From: JBFIHF01 sp964411125
GTDB taxonomy: Bacteria; Myxococcota_A; Bradymonadia; Bradymonadales; Bradymonadaceae
NCBI GenBank assembly: GCA_964411125.1
Contig: CAYPJU010000003.1
Coordinates: 109,446 to 173,445 of the forward strand
Length of the DNA: 64,000 bases
Direction of reading: 5' to 3'
In this document: in pieces, positions 38,762-49,843 of the stretch
How the letters are laid out: each line of letters opens with the position of its first letter
Numbering within the stretch: position 1 is the first letter of the stretch
Notes under the pieces: generated by a model
The model's database searches: none
What the model was told of the DNA's origin: nothing
Seen by the model: the letters and a program-made list of their open reading frames with translations, nothing else
Translations under genes and position numbers: made by a program

Positions 38762-38818
38762 GCCTATCGGTGACCAGTGGTCGCGGGGGTGGGGGGCGGC
38801 CACTGGTCGTCGATAGGC
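38762..38818 (+). ncRNA. 19-bp RNA stem-loop with tandem G-U pairs
   Basis: GCCTATCGGTGACCAGTGG (38762-38780) pairs with CCACTGGTCGTCGATAGGC (38800-38818). Seventeen pairs are Watson-Crick. The other two are adjacent G-T/T-G oppositions that pair only as G-U in RNA, which favours an RNA role in this orientation over a DNA operator. The 19-base loop is G-rich, with runs of five and six G. Confidence 0.6.
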
Positions 38819-38827
38819 GGGCCCGCG

Positions 38828-38855
38828 GGGCGCGCGACCTTCGGGTCGCGCGCCC
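38828..38855 (+). ncRNA. 12-bp hairpin with TTCG tetraloop
   Basis: GGGCGCGCGACC and GGTCGCGCGCCC pair perfectly around a TTCG loop closed by C-G, the extra-stable UUCG tetraloop of structured RNAs. No T-run follows, so it is not an ordinary terminator. It lies nine bases after the previous stem. Confidence 0.6.
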
Positions 38856-38932
38856 TACAGGCTCGAATCGAAACGAGAACCAAAAGAGAAACGCAGGACC
38901 AACGACTTTCAACCTCGAACCAGGAGTTGCCT

Positions 38933-38950
38933 ATGAAACAGAACCAGTGA
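38933..38950 (+). CDS. five-codon ORF (MKQNQ), possible leader peptide
   Basis: The ORF ATG-AAA-CAG-AAC-CAG-TGA has a perfect AGGAG site (38922-38926) six bases upstream, better than that of many genes in the window. The last two bases of its stop codon are the first two of the three-way junction's closing stem. A ribosome on this ORF would therefore block that stem. Chance occurrence is possible. Confidence 0.35.
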   Translation: MKQNQ

Positions 38951-39006
38951 CGCGCCCAACCCCCTGGCGATTTGGGGGAGCCCGCACATACTCGGGCTGG
39001 CGCGTC
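38949..39006 (+). ncRNA. candidate three-way-junction RNA
   Basis: Closing stem P1 pairs GACGCGCC (38949-38956) with GGCGCGTC (38999-39006). Inside, P2 pairs CCCCC (38960-38964) with GGGGG (38974-38978), and P3 pairs AGCCCG (38979-38984) with CGGGCT (38993-38998). All three helices are perfect; P2 and P3 abut, and P3 abuts P1. This compact layout resembles ligand- or protein-binding RNA domains. I do not match it to a known riboswitch class. Confidence 0.55.
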
Positions 39007-39482
39007 GCGAGGGCGAGCGGTTCACTGCCGAGCGCCCGACGATCGGTTTCGGAACCGGCCGAGGCGATGAGCGCTGCGCGAACGCGACCATCCCCGACGG
39101 AACGGACGGAACCACCGACCACGAGTCGACGAGGGCTCCCCCCTCGAAGGCGGCGAGTCGGTCGGCAGAAAACTGAGCGCGGAGGAAAATCGCCCCCCGC
39201 GAGGAGAGCCAGCCGCTCGGCCCGGGCCCGGGAGGGGAGAGGACCATTTCGTCCGATCCCTGCCGACGAGGACGGCACCGCTCTGCCTTCGGCACCGTCG
39301 GGACGGGCCTGGACTGCTCCCCTGGCTGGCCGGGAACCCGGTCGAACGACCGCCTCGACCTCGTCGAACGAGGGCGCCGCTCCGAGGGACGAGCTGAGGG
39401 GCGTTCCGCGGAAAAAGGGTGAATCGAACGCGCCTGTGCACAACTTCCGACCGAGTCACTGCATGTCACTGTTGGAGAAATC

Positions 39483-40010
39483 ATGCCGAGTACCACGAAG
39501 AAGCTGAGTGAGCTGTACGAACTGATCGACGAGATGGAGATCGCGATGCTGACGACCCGTCGGCCCGATGGGTTTCTCGTCACCCGACCGATGGCGACCC
39601 AGGACCGCGGTCCATGGGCCGATCTCTGGTTCGTCACGAACATCGAGACCGACAAGACCGACGAAGTCGAGTCGGATCCTCACGTCAGCGTGGGCTACTA
39701 CAACGACCGCACCAAAGAGTGGGTCTCGGTGAGCGGGAAGGCGGAGATCACGCAAGACCGCGCGAAGATTCGCGAACTCTGGGCACCGGACTGGAAGGCG
39801 TGGTTCGAAGACGAGGGGGACGAACGGGACGGCGGGCCGGACGACCCGCGCCTCGCCTTGATCTTCGTCGAGGCTCATACCGCGCACTACATGAAGGCGA
39901 AGCATTCGCGTCCAGTCGCGCTCTTCGAGATCGCGAAAGGCATCGTCACCGGCGACACGCCGGATCTCGGACGAGAGGAAGAGCTGAGCGAAAAGGAACT
40001 GAAGAAGTAG
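39483..40010 (+). CDS. pyridoxamine-phosphate-oxidase-fold protein (general stress protein 26-like)
   Basis: A 175-residue cytoplasmic protein with the split-barrel flavin-binding fold: MLTTRRPDGFLVTRPM near residue 25, LWFVTNIETDK near 50, and VSVGYYNDRTKEWVSVSG near 70. GGAG precedes the ATG. The family includes flavin-binding stress proteins; the typical motif for PNP oxidase activity is absent. It follows the 1 kb structured region and may be controlled by it. Confidence 0.85.
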   Translation: MPSTTKKLSELYELIDEMEIAMLTTRRPDGFLVTRPMATQDRGPWADLWFVTNIETDKTDEVESDPHVSVGYYNDRTKEWVSVSGKAEITQDRAKIRELWAPDWKAWFEDEGDERDGGPDDPRLALIFVEAHTAHYMKAKHSRPVALFEIAKGIVTGDTPDLGREEELSEKELKK

Positions 40011-40197
40011 TACCCGCGCCCTCGCGCGTCGACGCTGTGCCCCCCGACGGGCGTCCCGTCACGGTCGATCGATTCGGAGCAGCGGCGGTTGCCGCACTCC
40101 CTCGATCGACCGGCGCGACGCCCTCGCGGGGCACACGTCTTCGGGGGGTGAGGTTTGGGGCTCCACACGAACGGAGGCGACAGGGGCGCTCGAACAG

Positions 40198-41256
40198 CTA
40201 CTGTAACGCGGTCACGTTGCCGGAGTGGTCGACGACGTACAGATTCCCCGCGGGTAGGGGTGGGGTCACGACGAGGTCCGACGAATCGAAGCGCCACAGC
40301 TCCTTTCCGCTCTCGTCCAGCCCGAGAACGCCAATCGACGCCATCGGAACGTAGATGACTCCGCCGGAGCTAGTGATTCCCCCTCGCGCTGGCGACTCCA
40401 GCTCGGCTTCCCACGCAATCTCGCCTTCCGAGTCGAGAGCTACGACTTTTCGGGCCGTCGCGACGACGATGTTTCCGTCGACGACCGACGGAACCGTCTC
40501 GATCGCCGTGCCGGCGTCCCACGTCCATTCGACCTTCGGTTCGCCCGCCCCCACGAGGACGACTTTGGACCCCGCGACGACGGCGAGCTCCCCGCCGGCC
40601 CAGGCGATGCCCCGGATCGGCGCCGCCGGAGACCACGACCACTGCATCTCTCCCGAATCGGGATCGAGACGCCACAGATACCCGTCGCCGCCCCCGCAGA
40701 AGAGCCCGCCGTCGGCGAGCGCGCATGAACTGGAGAACGAGCCGGACGTCTTCGCGGTCCAGTGCAACTTTCCGTCGCGAACCCCAATGGCGAGGACTGC
40801 TCCGTCGCGAGCCGGCACGAAGAGAAGGCCGTCGTCCTCTACCGGTGCTGCGTCGATCGGCGCATCGTGCTCGAACGACCAGAGTTCTTCGCCTTCGACC
40901 GACCACGCGGACAACCCGCGGTCGTGCCCCGCGAACACGCGTCCGTCGAGCACGAGGGGCGCCGAATGCGACGGGGCGCCGTGATCGAGGACTCGGAGCT
41001 CGGTCCCGTCCGCCGTCGAGAGGACTCGAATCTTGCCATCCACGGTGGGGACGAACAGCTCGGGGCCTTCGCGCACCGGGGTCTGTACGATCGGCATCTC
41101 GAGGTTCACGCTCCACGCCTCTTCGACGTCGCGAAAGGCGGAGGTGGAGAAACTACCGGTCAACCCGTAACCGCCGCGGGGGTGAGCCCCCTCGCTCGAA
41201 CAAGCCACGGTGGTACAGACGACGAAGGCGCCGAGGATGGTCGCGCGAAATCTCAT
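40198..41256 (-). CDS. PQQ-like beta-propeller lipoprotein
   Basis: A 352-residue protein (ATG 41256; another ATG lies at 41271). It has a lipobox (CTTVAC, Cys near residue 19) and seven or eight repeated blade motifs of the PQQ/BamB type, such as GKIRVLSTADGTELRVL, LSAWSVEGEELWSFEHD and KVVALDSEGEIAWEAEL. BamB itself belongs to the outer-membrane barrel assembly machine; here the context gives no support for that role, so only the fold is asserted. Confidence 0.78.
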   Translation of the reverse strand: MRFRATILGAFVVCTTVACSSEGAHPRGGYGLTGSFSTSAFRDVEEAWSVNLEMPIVQTPVREGPELFVPTVDGKIRVLSTADGTELRVLDHGAPSHSAPLVLDGRVFAGHDRGLSAWSVEGEELWSFEHDAPIDAAPVEDDGLLFVPARDGAVLAIGVRDGKLHWTAKTSGSFSSSCALADGGLFCGGGDGYLWRLDPDSGEMQWSWSPAAPIRGIAWAGGELAVVAGSKVVLVGAGEPKVEWTWDAGTAIETVPSVVDGNIVVATARKVVALDSEGEIAWEAELESPARGGITSSGGVIYVPMASIGVLGLDESGKELWRFDSSDLVVTPPLPAGNLYVVDHSGNVTALQ

Positions 41257-41369
41257 GATATCGTTGTACACGAGTGCGCTCCGGGTCGGAAGCGGCTCGG
41301 ATCGACGAACCCGCGTGTGAATTTTCCCGGGTGGCGATGCGTTCTTGATTCTGAGACCTTGAGAGAGCC

Positions 41370-41762
41370 ATGCGCCACCTTCTACTCGCCTCCATCACCC
41401 TGCTGGCGGTGTTCGCCGCCGAAGCGACCGCCTTCGCCTCCGGCCGCGACGCCGATGGTAGCCGCATGCAGGCTCGTCCCCACGACCTCGGCAGCACCGA
41501 CAAGGATTCGCTGAATCCGCCGGCGGATAGTGTCGACTGGCGCTACGTCCGGCTCGTGTCCCGGGCCGACGTCACGTTCGAACTGCAGACCGACGCGAGC
41601 GCAAAGCTGGCGTTCACCCTCACCGATGCAAAGGGAAAGACGGTCGCGCGCGGGACGACGGCGCGTGGGCGTTTCCAGGCGAAGCGAACGCTCGACCCCG
41701 GCCTCTACTACATCTCCGTGAGCGGCGACCAATCCGCCGAGTACCAGATCTCGGTCCGTTGA
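41370..41762 (+). CDS. small secreted protein made of one PPC-like domain
   Basis: A 130-residue protein with a signal peptide (cleavage near TAFA/SG) and a single domain whose pattern DSVDWRYVRLVSRADV ... RTLDPGLYYISVSG ... EYQISVR matches the bacterial pre-peptidase C-terminal (PPC) fold. These domains normally sit at the ends of secreted proteases; here one stands alone. GAGAG lies just upstream. It is divergent from the beta-propeller gene by 113 bases. Confidence 0.7.
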   Translation: MRHLLLASITLLAVFAAEATAFASGRDADGSRMQARPHDLGSTDKDSLNPPADSVDWRYVRLVSRADVTFELQTDASAKLAFTLTDAKGKTVARGTTARGRFQAKRTLDPGLYYISVSGDQSAEYQISVR

Positions 41763-41795
41763 CGGTTCTTGGGACGCTCCGCCGAATTCAGAAAA

Positions 41796-44233
<2,438 letters not shown>

Positions 44234-44237
<4 letters not shown>

Positions 44238-44989
44238 CAGCGATGCCGCAGCCCCAGTATCGCCGTCGCACCTGCCTCTCTGTTGGTCGCCGGATTGAGC
44301 ACCATATAGATCCCCGTACCGGCCAGCGCCGCCCCGCCGGCGAGCGCGACCGGAACCAGCCAGCGAGACGTGCGGGCTCGTTTTCGGACGCTCTCCCAGC
44401 GCGGATCCGTCATCGGAAGCTGCTCCGAGTCACGACGATCCGGGATCGTGAGGAGCCAGTAAACAATCGTCCCGCCTACGATCGCGGCCCCGGTCCCGAC
44501 GAACACCCACCCGAGCACGCTCACCTCTCGGGGGGCCTCGCTCTGTGCCGTCGCCAGCTCCAGCCTGGCCTGCCGGACCTGATCTTGTGCGTACTGATCG
44601 GGCTGCAGGGAGTCCGCCTCGTCGAGGAGCTGATCGGCCAGAGCCCAGCTTCGCGCACGTATCGCGTCGCGCGCCATCTCCACCTTGCAGTTCGCTACGA
44701 TCGACCGCGCCTCCATCGCCTCCGAGTCGACCGAAGGCCCGGCGATGAGATAGGCGTTGGCGGCGGGAACGGCCTCTTTGCAACGACCCGCTTTGAACCA
44801 GGCGATCGCCTCGTTCTTCCGCAAGTTGGGATCGGGTTTGGCTTCGTAGGCTTCACGGAACCGATTGGCCGCCGCGGCGAATCGCCCCGCCTGGAACTCC
44901 TCGAACCCCTGTGCATTCAGGCGGGTCATGCGCTCGTCGGCCGTCTCGGCGAACGCGAGGGAGGGCAGCAGAAGCAGGCACAACAACAC
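44234..44989 (-). CDS. TPR protein with a signal peptide and two membrane helices
   Basis: A 251-residue protein from GTG 44989. It has a signal peptide (LLLLPSLAFA), TPR-like helices over residues 20-130 (GFEEFQAGRFAAAANRFREAYEAKPDPN), a membrane helix near 160-182 and another near 215-235. This is a common myxobacterial layout of unknown function. It is translationally coupled to priA, though a functional link is not obvious. Confidence 0.68.
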
Positions 44990-45044
44990 TGGATGAGTCA
45001 GTCGAGAATACAGAACGGCTCCTGCTCCCCCCGGTGAAGATTCT

Positions 45045-46400
45045 TCAATACGTGAGTTTGAGAGTCTTGGCGCCGCCCGATTCTTTCTCGTCCTCTCTGG
45101 TTTCGCGCTTCTTCGACGTTCGCGCGCTTCCCTTCTTCTTCTCGGGTCGCTGCGATGGCTCGTTCTGAACGCCGTCCTCTTGCCGGGCGGTGGCAGGCTC
45201 TCCCTCGTGCTCCTCGGAGATGCCCGCCTGTGCTACGGACGCCCCCTCGTCCACCGAAGATGCACCCGTTCCCCGTTCCTCGTCAACCACCACCGCTGCC
45301 TGGGGGCCGTCGTCGCCCTGCACGGACATCAGGACGACCGCCCCGATGAACCCGAGCAGCACGGCTCCGGCCACCAGCCCGATCATCGCCCGGTTGCTGG
45401 TCCGCGTCGACGAGAGTTCGTGGGCGCTCAGCTCCGAACCCGACATCGTGGCGACCACCGCGTGCTCGCCCGACCCCGCGTGAACATATTCCCCCGTCCC
45501 GTGCCGAACCTCGTAGCCCGCATCCAGCCGGACGTGCGCCAGCAGCGCGAGCTTCACGATCTTCGTGGACTGGGGACGCGCCTGCGGATCCTTCTGCATC
45601 ATCGCGTGGATCAGCTTCTTGATGTCGGGAGGTACGTCGAGCCTCTTCATCTTCGGAGGCTCTTCCGTCATCTGCATCAAGATGAGCTCGGCGGTCGACT
45701 GAGACGAGAAAGGGAGCTGCCCTTCCAGCAACTCGTAGAGCATCGTCCCGAGTGCGTAGATGTCCGTCGCTGCCGTCAGTTCCGAGGTGGCTCGGCACTG
45801 CTCTGGACTCATGTAGGCCGGTGTCCCGTACACCTGCCCCGTCTTCGTGATCTGCTTGTAGCGACCCGATGGGCTCTCTTCCCCCGCCTTCATGTCCAGC
45901 TCGTAGAGCCGCGCGAGCCCGAAATCCAGCATCTTCGCGACGGGTCGCCCCTCCTCGTTCCGCTCGATCATGATGTTCTCGGGCTTGAGGTCCCGATGAA
46001 GAATCCCCTCCCGATGCGCATGATCGAGCGCGTCAGCCACCTGATACCCGATCGCCATGACGTCGTCGTAAGGCACCGCCTCGTTCATCATGTCGGCGAG
46101 CAACAGACCATCGACGAACTCGAGCGCCATGTAGAACACGTCGAGCGCTTCGTCGTAGCCGAAATCGTAGAGTGTGATGAGGTTGGGATGGTTCAGGCGC
46201 GCGATCGCTTTCGCTTCGATCTCGAAACGGCTCTGAAAATCCTCTTTGTCTTGTAGTTGCGGGTGCAGCAGTTTCACCGCCACCACCCGGTCGACGGCAG
46301 ACTGCGTCGCGCGGAACACGGCGCCTGTCGCACCGGTCCCTAGTACTTCTTCGAGGACGAATCGTCCGTCGAGCGTCTTCCCAATCAGGTTTTCCGACAT
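45045..46400 (-). CDS. transmembrane Ser/Thr protein kinase (PknB type)
   Basis: A 451-residue protein. The kinase domain spans residues 10-285 with glycine loop LGTGATGAVF, the catalytic Lys in AVKLL, HRDLKPEN and LDFGL, all intact; GTPAYMSPEQ follows. One membrane helix lies near residues 335-357. The outer part is short, disordered and rich in Glu, Lys and Ser, without PASTA domains, so no ligand can be predicted. It is monocistronic. Confidence 0.92.
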   Translation of the reverse strand: MSENLIGKTLDGRFVLEEVLGTGATGAVFRATQSAVDRVVAVKLLHPQLQDKEDFQSRFEIEAKAIARLNHPNLITLYDFGYDEALDVFYMALEFVDGLLLADMMNEAVPYDDVMAIGYQVADALDHAHREGILHRDLKPENIMIERNEEGRPVAKMLDFGLARLYELDMKAGEESPSGRYKQITKTGQVYGTPAYMSPEQCRATSELTAATDIYALGTMLYELLEGQLPFSSQSTAELILMQMTEEPPKMKRLDVPPDIKKLIHAMMQKDPQARPQSTKIVKLALLAHVRLDAGYEVRHGTGEYVHAGSGEHAVVATMSGSELSAHELSSTRTSNRAMIGLVAGAVLLGFIGAVVLMSVQGDDGPQAAVVVDEERGTGASSVDEGASVAQAGISEEHEGEPATARQEDGVQNEPSQRPEKKKGSARTSKKRETREDEKESGGAKTLKLTY

Positions 46401-46502
46401 CGCGCGATGTGTGGGGCTCGTATCCCCACGATTGTAACCGCGAAACGGTCACGAGAAAAGCTCCCCGGCATGCAATATGCCAGAGACCCGCATGAAATGC
46501 GG

Positions 46503-47408
46503 CTAACCTCGCGGATGGTGTTCGGAATGAAGCGTTTTTAAGCGCTCACGCGCCACGTGGGTGTAAATCTGGGTCGTCGAGATGTCGGCGTGACCCAACA
46601 GCGCTTGCACGATGCGGAGATCCGCGCCTCGCTCGAGCAGGTGCGTGGCGAAACTGTGGCGCAGTTTGTGAGGGCTGATCGCGTCGGCATTCAGCCCCGA
46701 CTTTTTCGCGTAGCGTTTCAGATTCTTCCAGAACGCCTGCCGTGTCATCCCGCCGCCGCGACGCGTCACGAAAAGCATCGGGGTCGACCCCGGGCCTCCC
46801 TTCTTGCGCAAGAGCCGCGCCCGCCCGTCCCCCACGTAACGCTCGACGGCTTCCTGCGCGAGCTCCCCTATCGGGACGATTCGCTGTTTGCCCCCCTTCC
46901 CGTCGTCGACTCGCGCCCAACCCGCCGACAGATCGACGTCGCGCAGTCGAAGGGATACGAGCTCGCTTACGCGCAACCCCGTCGCGTAGAGCAGCTCGAG
47001 CATCGCGAAATCGCGCTGCCCTTCCGGAGTCGTCCGGTCTGGCGCTCCGAGGAGCGTCTCCACGTCATCGAGCCCCATCACCTTGGGAATTCGGCGACCG
47101 AACTTCGGAATGTCGACCCGCTCCGTCGGATCCGCGCCGACCATGCGGTTCTCGAACAGGTACTTGTACATCCCGCGCAATGCTGACAACTTTCGAGCGA
47201 GAGAGCGGGGCTTCAGACCATCGTCCAGCAGCGTGACGAGCCACGACGTGATGTCGGTGTCACGCACCGAGTCGACGGCGCGATCCCCCGAGATCTCCTC
47301 GGCAAACTGGCCGAGATCACGCCCGTAGCTCGACAACGTGTTGCGAGCGAGATTGCGCTCGATCTTCAGGTGCGCGAGGTAGGCGTCGATGGCATCGTCG
47401 AGAGTCAC
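46503..47408 (-). CDS. xerD: XerC/XerD-type tyrosine recombinase
   Basis: A 301-residue site-specific recombinase of the length of XerD. The N-terminal SAM-like domain (IERNLARNTLSSYGRDLGQF) is followed by the catalytic domain with all residues: Arg in ATGLRVSEL, Lys in GKGGKQR, HxxR in HKLRHSFATHLL, His in LGHADISTTQ and the Tyr nucleophile in IYTHV. Chromosome dimer resolution is the expected role. The start is GTG 47408; only six bases separate it from the start of the divergent gene. XerC and XerD cannot be told apart from this sequence alone. Confidence 0.88.
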   Translation of the reverse strand: MTLDDAIDAYLAHLKIERNLARNTLSSYGRDLGQFAEEISGDRAVDSVRDTDITSWLVTLLDDGLKPRSLARKLSALRGMYKYLFENRMVGADPTERVDIPKFGRRIPKVMGLDDVETLLGAPDRTTPEGQRDFAMLELLYATGLRVSELVSLRLRDVDLSAGWARVDDGKGGKQRIVPIGELAQEAVERYVGDGRARLLRKKGGPGSTPMLFVTRRGGGMTRQAFWKNLKRYAKKSGLNADAISPHKLRHSFATHLLERGADLRIVQALLGHADISTTQIYTHVARERLKTLHSEHHPRG

Positions 47409-47414
47409 GAGCCC

Positions 47415-48407
47415 ATGAATACAGGCAATCCCCCCCTCCCGTCCAAAAACTCGTTCGCGCTCGCCGCGCTGCTGTCCGGCATCGTCGTGCTCTCGTCGTC
47501 GACCGCCGTCGCTCAGAGCTCCGCTCCCGAAGACCGCGACCCCGCTCCCCTCACCATCACCGCACCGCTCCCGGGCAGCGAGGTCGAAACGCCTTTCGTG
47601 TTGCAGGGGACCGCGGGGGGAGGAGCGCTCCTCGAACTCTGGATCGGGGACGATCTCGAAAAGGTGTTTCGAGCCAGCTCCGAAGGACGCTTCCACGTCG
47701 CCGTCACCCGCGAGATTCCTCGCGATGCACCCCTCTCGGTCTTCCAGGTCGACAGCGACGGCTCGCGCGCCGCCACCGCCTCGGTCGACGTCCGCTGGGT
47801 CGGCGCGAAAGCGCGCCAACCGCCGGTCGCAACTGCGGGGGCTGGACCGGACACCGAGACGGACAGTGGTGTCGTCGCAACCCAGGTCGATTGGGAAACT
47901 CCGGCGCACGGTGGGAACCGAAGCAGACGTCTCATCCTGCAGAGTCTCGGAGGTGTCGGCGGAGCCGCGCTCGGCGGCCTCGGGCTCGCCCTCGTCGGAA
48001 TCGGTGTGGGGGCAGTCGTCGCGCCCGACTCCTACGCCTTCCTCACGCTAGGCGTGATCGGCGCATTCACGGGATACGCCCTTGGAATCCCGACCGGGGT
48101 CACCGCCGTGGGCCACCTGATGGACGCGAAGGGGAAATGGGTTCACTCGCTCCTGGGAGCTCTCGCCGGTGCTGCCGTCGGCGGACTTGTCGGGGGCGGA
48201 ATCCATGCCGCACTGTTCGCCCCGGAACTGCTCGTGCTCGGCCTCCTCGTCCCTCCCTACGCAGGTGCGATCGTCGGCTACGAGCTCTCGAACAACCGGG
48301 CGGCCCGAACGGACGGACCGACCATGTCGTTCGCGCCGCTGATGGCCCCCACCTTGGACGCGGCACAGGGCCGGCCCGTAGGCGCATCATTGCACGTCAG
48401 GTTTTAG
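47415..48407 (+). CDS. exported protein with Ig-like domain and glycine-zipper helices
   Basis: A 330-residue protein with a signal peptide (cleavage after AVAQ). An Ig-like beta domain lies about residues 45-130 (PLPGSEVETPFVLQGTAGGG). After a Pro/Thr linker come four Gly/Ala-rich hydrophobic segments (such as GGVGGAALGGLGLALVGIG and LLGALAGAAVGGLVGGG), typical of glycine-zipper membrane proteins. Function unknown. Its 3' end overlaps the convergent hydrolase by 21 bases. Confidence 0.68.
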   Translation: MNTGNPPLPSKNSFALAALLSGIVVLSSSTAVAQSSAPEDRDPAPLTITAPLPGSEVETPFVLQGTAGGGALLELWIGDDLEKVFRASSEGRFHVAVTREIPRDAPLSVFQVDSDGSRAATASVDVRWVGAKARQPPVATAGAGPDTETDSGVVATQVDWETPAHGGNRSRRLILQSLGGVGGAALGGLGLALVGIGVGAVVAPDSYAFLTLGVIGAFTGYALGIPTGVTAVGHLMDAKGKWVHSLLGALAGAAVGGLVGGGIHAALFAPELLVLGLLVPPYAGAIVGYELSNNRAARTDGPTMSFAPLMAPTLDAAQGRPVGASLHVRF

Positions 48408-49391
48408 CTCGCCGAAGTTTTCGTCGAACCAACGACGGATCGCTCGCTCGTACTCTTCGTAGCGCGTGAGGAACGCGAAGTGTCCTTCACCGATCCAGAC
48501 GACCTCGACCCCAGCACCGTCGAACGCGTCGACGCGCCCCGGCGGAGCCACTGGGTCCGAACGACCTGCCACCACCAGGGCCGGCACCGCGGGTCGTTTC
48601 GCATACGCCGAGATTCCGGCGATCAGCAGCACTCCGTCCACATCGACCTTCGACGCTAGTACCGACGCGCCGATCGCTCCGTTGGAGAGCCCAGCGAGGA
48701 CGATGCGTTGCGCCCCTCCAGCTCGAAGTCCCTCGAGCGTCGCGCGCAGAACCTCACCGCCGTCGGGCGCCCAGTTTCCCTCGAAGTCGAGAGTCGGACA
48801 GACGGTCGCACGATCGGCACCCCCGACAGCTCGCGCCACCAGGTAGCAGTTCAAGCCGAAGTTCCCTCCCTTTCCGTGCAGGAACACGACGACTGTCGAG
48901 GCCCCATCTACCCCGAAGCGCACGCCATCGGGCGCGAGGGTGAGAGGCGTGAAGAAAGGCGACGGCGCGAAGAGGGCGTCCCCGGCCATCTCGTCGTAGC
49001 GCTGCCGAAAGTGCGGTACGAGCTCCCGTCCTTCCGGAACCTCACCGCTCGCCCCCAGCAGGAAGGCGCCGGCGATCGCAATCTCCCGCTCCGGGGTGAT
49101 CGTCGCCAGCGCGAACGAATCGGGACGAATCGGCCCCGGAGACCACCAACGTCCGTCGCTCCCGGCCGCTCCGATCGCCAGCACCAGGATCGGAACCAGG
49201 GTCGCCACGATGAAGGCGGAGAGCAAGACTCGGAACTCCGGTCGCACCACGATCGAGACCGCGGCGGCGAGCCAAGCGAACGTCAGCACCCCACCCACGA
49301 CCGAGACACCGAACGCCCCCGCCATGGCGAACATCATCGCCACCATCGCAGCCGCGACGGCGACACCGAACATGCGAAACAGGAACTTCAA
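48387..49391 (-). CDS. membrane-anchored alpha/beta hydrolase
   Basis: A 334-residue protein with three hydrophobic helices in the first 80 residues and an alpha/beta-hydrolase domain after about residue 160. The oxyanion loop HGKGGN, nucleophile GLSNGA, acid GRSDPV and the final His in GEGHFAF are all present, so it should be active. The active site would face the periplasm. Substrate cannot be inferred. Confidence 0.78.
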   Translation of the reverse strand: MKFLFRMFGVAVAAAMVAMMFAMAGAFGVSVVGGVLTFAWLAAAVSIVVRPEFRVLLSAFIVATLVPILVLAIGAAGSDGRWWSPGPIRPDSFALATITPEREIAIAGAFLLGASGEVPEGRELVPHFRQRYDEMAGDALFAPSPFFTPLTLAPDGVRFGVDGASTVVVFLHGKGGNFGLNCYLVARAVGGADRATVCPTLDFEGNWAPDGGEVLRATLEGLRAGGAQRIVLAGLSNGAIGASVLASKVDVDGVLLIAGISAYAKRPAVPALVVAGRSDPVAPPGRVDAFDGAGVEVVWIGEGHFAFLTRYEEYERAIRRWFDENFGELKPDVQ

Positions 49392-49397
49392 CCGAGG

Positions 49398-49814
49398 TCA
49401 GCCAGGAGGGAGCGGCGGGGGTGTCACGATCTCGATCACGTCGTCGAGATCGACCTCTTCGAACGTCGCGCCGAGCAGCGTCGCCACCCGCACGATGTAG
49501 GCGTTCTCCTTCGCGTGTGCGACGTCATCTGCGTGCACCACCCGCATCAAGAGCGCAACGACTGCGTCTTTCTCACGCTGATCTTCGAGGGCGAGATTCG
49601 CGCAGGCATCTTCGACCGAAAACTCGTCGAAGTCGTACATCGCGAGGAGGCGGCTCGCCTCCAATGGAACTTCCGGGCCCGGGACGAGGTCGATCAGAAT
49701 GTCTCCGATCTCCTCGGCCTCGAAAACGTCGAAGTCGCCGTCGGCGCTGGCGACGCCGGCCAGAAGTCCGGCCAACGAAACGATCTGATCGTCACGAAGC
49801 GAGAGCGTGGTCAT
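49398..49814 (-). CDS. TerB-like helical protein
   Basis: A 138-residue, very acidic, all-helical protein. The pattern LAGLLAGVASADGDFDVFEAEEI near the N-terminus (acidic residues after ASADG) and VVALLMRVVHADDVAHAKE match TerB-family proteins, which bind metal and appear in envelope stress and phage-defence contexts. GGAG precedes the ATG at 49814. No other ter gene is nearby. Confidence 0.72.
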   Translation of the reverse strand: MTTLSLRDDQIVSLAGLLAGVASADGDFDVFEAEEIGDILIDLVPGPEVPLEASRLLAMYDFDEFSVEDACANLALEDQREKDAVVALLMRVVHADDVAHAKENAYIVRVATLLGATFEEVDLDDVIEIVTPPPLPPG

Positions 49815-49843
49815 GGAGTTCTCCGCAAAGGGTTCTCGAAACT

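Larger units (their letters stand above)
38467..39482 (+). other. 1 kb gene-free region rich in perfect hairpins
   Basis: No reading frame here has a recognisable domain, a sensible amino-acid mix or a good start signal. Instead the stretch 38617-39006 contains, in order, one copy of a repeated element, a 19-bp stem, a 12-bp stem with a TTCG loop, a 5-codon ORF and a three-way junction, each listed separately. Beyond 39006 smaller hairpins continue, such as CCTCGT/ACGAGG around 39357-39371 and CCGGG/CCCGG around 39330-39341. I see no RNase P, tmRNA or SRP RNA signature. Confidence 0.6.

Noticed and set aside
38600..39480. RNase P RNA, tmRNA, SRP RNA or 6S RNA as the identity of the structured region
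   Set aside because: I looked for the conserved RNase P core, the tmRNA tRNA-like ends and the SRP GGAA-type domain IV loop and did not find them.
38770..39507. A 245-codon plus-strand open frame through the 1 kb gap
   Set aside because: It is almost entirely Arg, Pro, Ser, Gly and Thr without hydrophobic core, runs through the perfect hairpins and overlaps the start of the PPOX-fold gene.
46503..47408. Integrase of a mobile element
   Set aside because: Length and motifs match the housekeeping Xer recombinases. There is no tRNA target, flanking repeat or cargo of phage or integron type around it.
49398..49814. Part of a tellurite-resistance or phage-defence ter cluster
   Set aside because: Only a single TerB-like gene is present, without terC, terD, terE or other defence genes.
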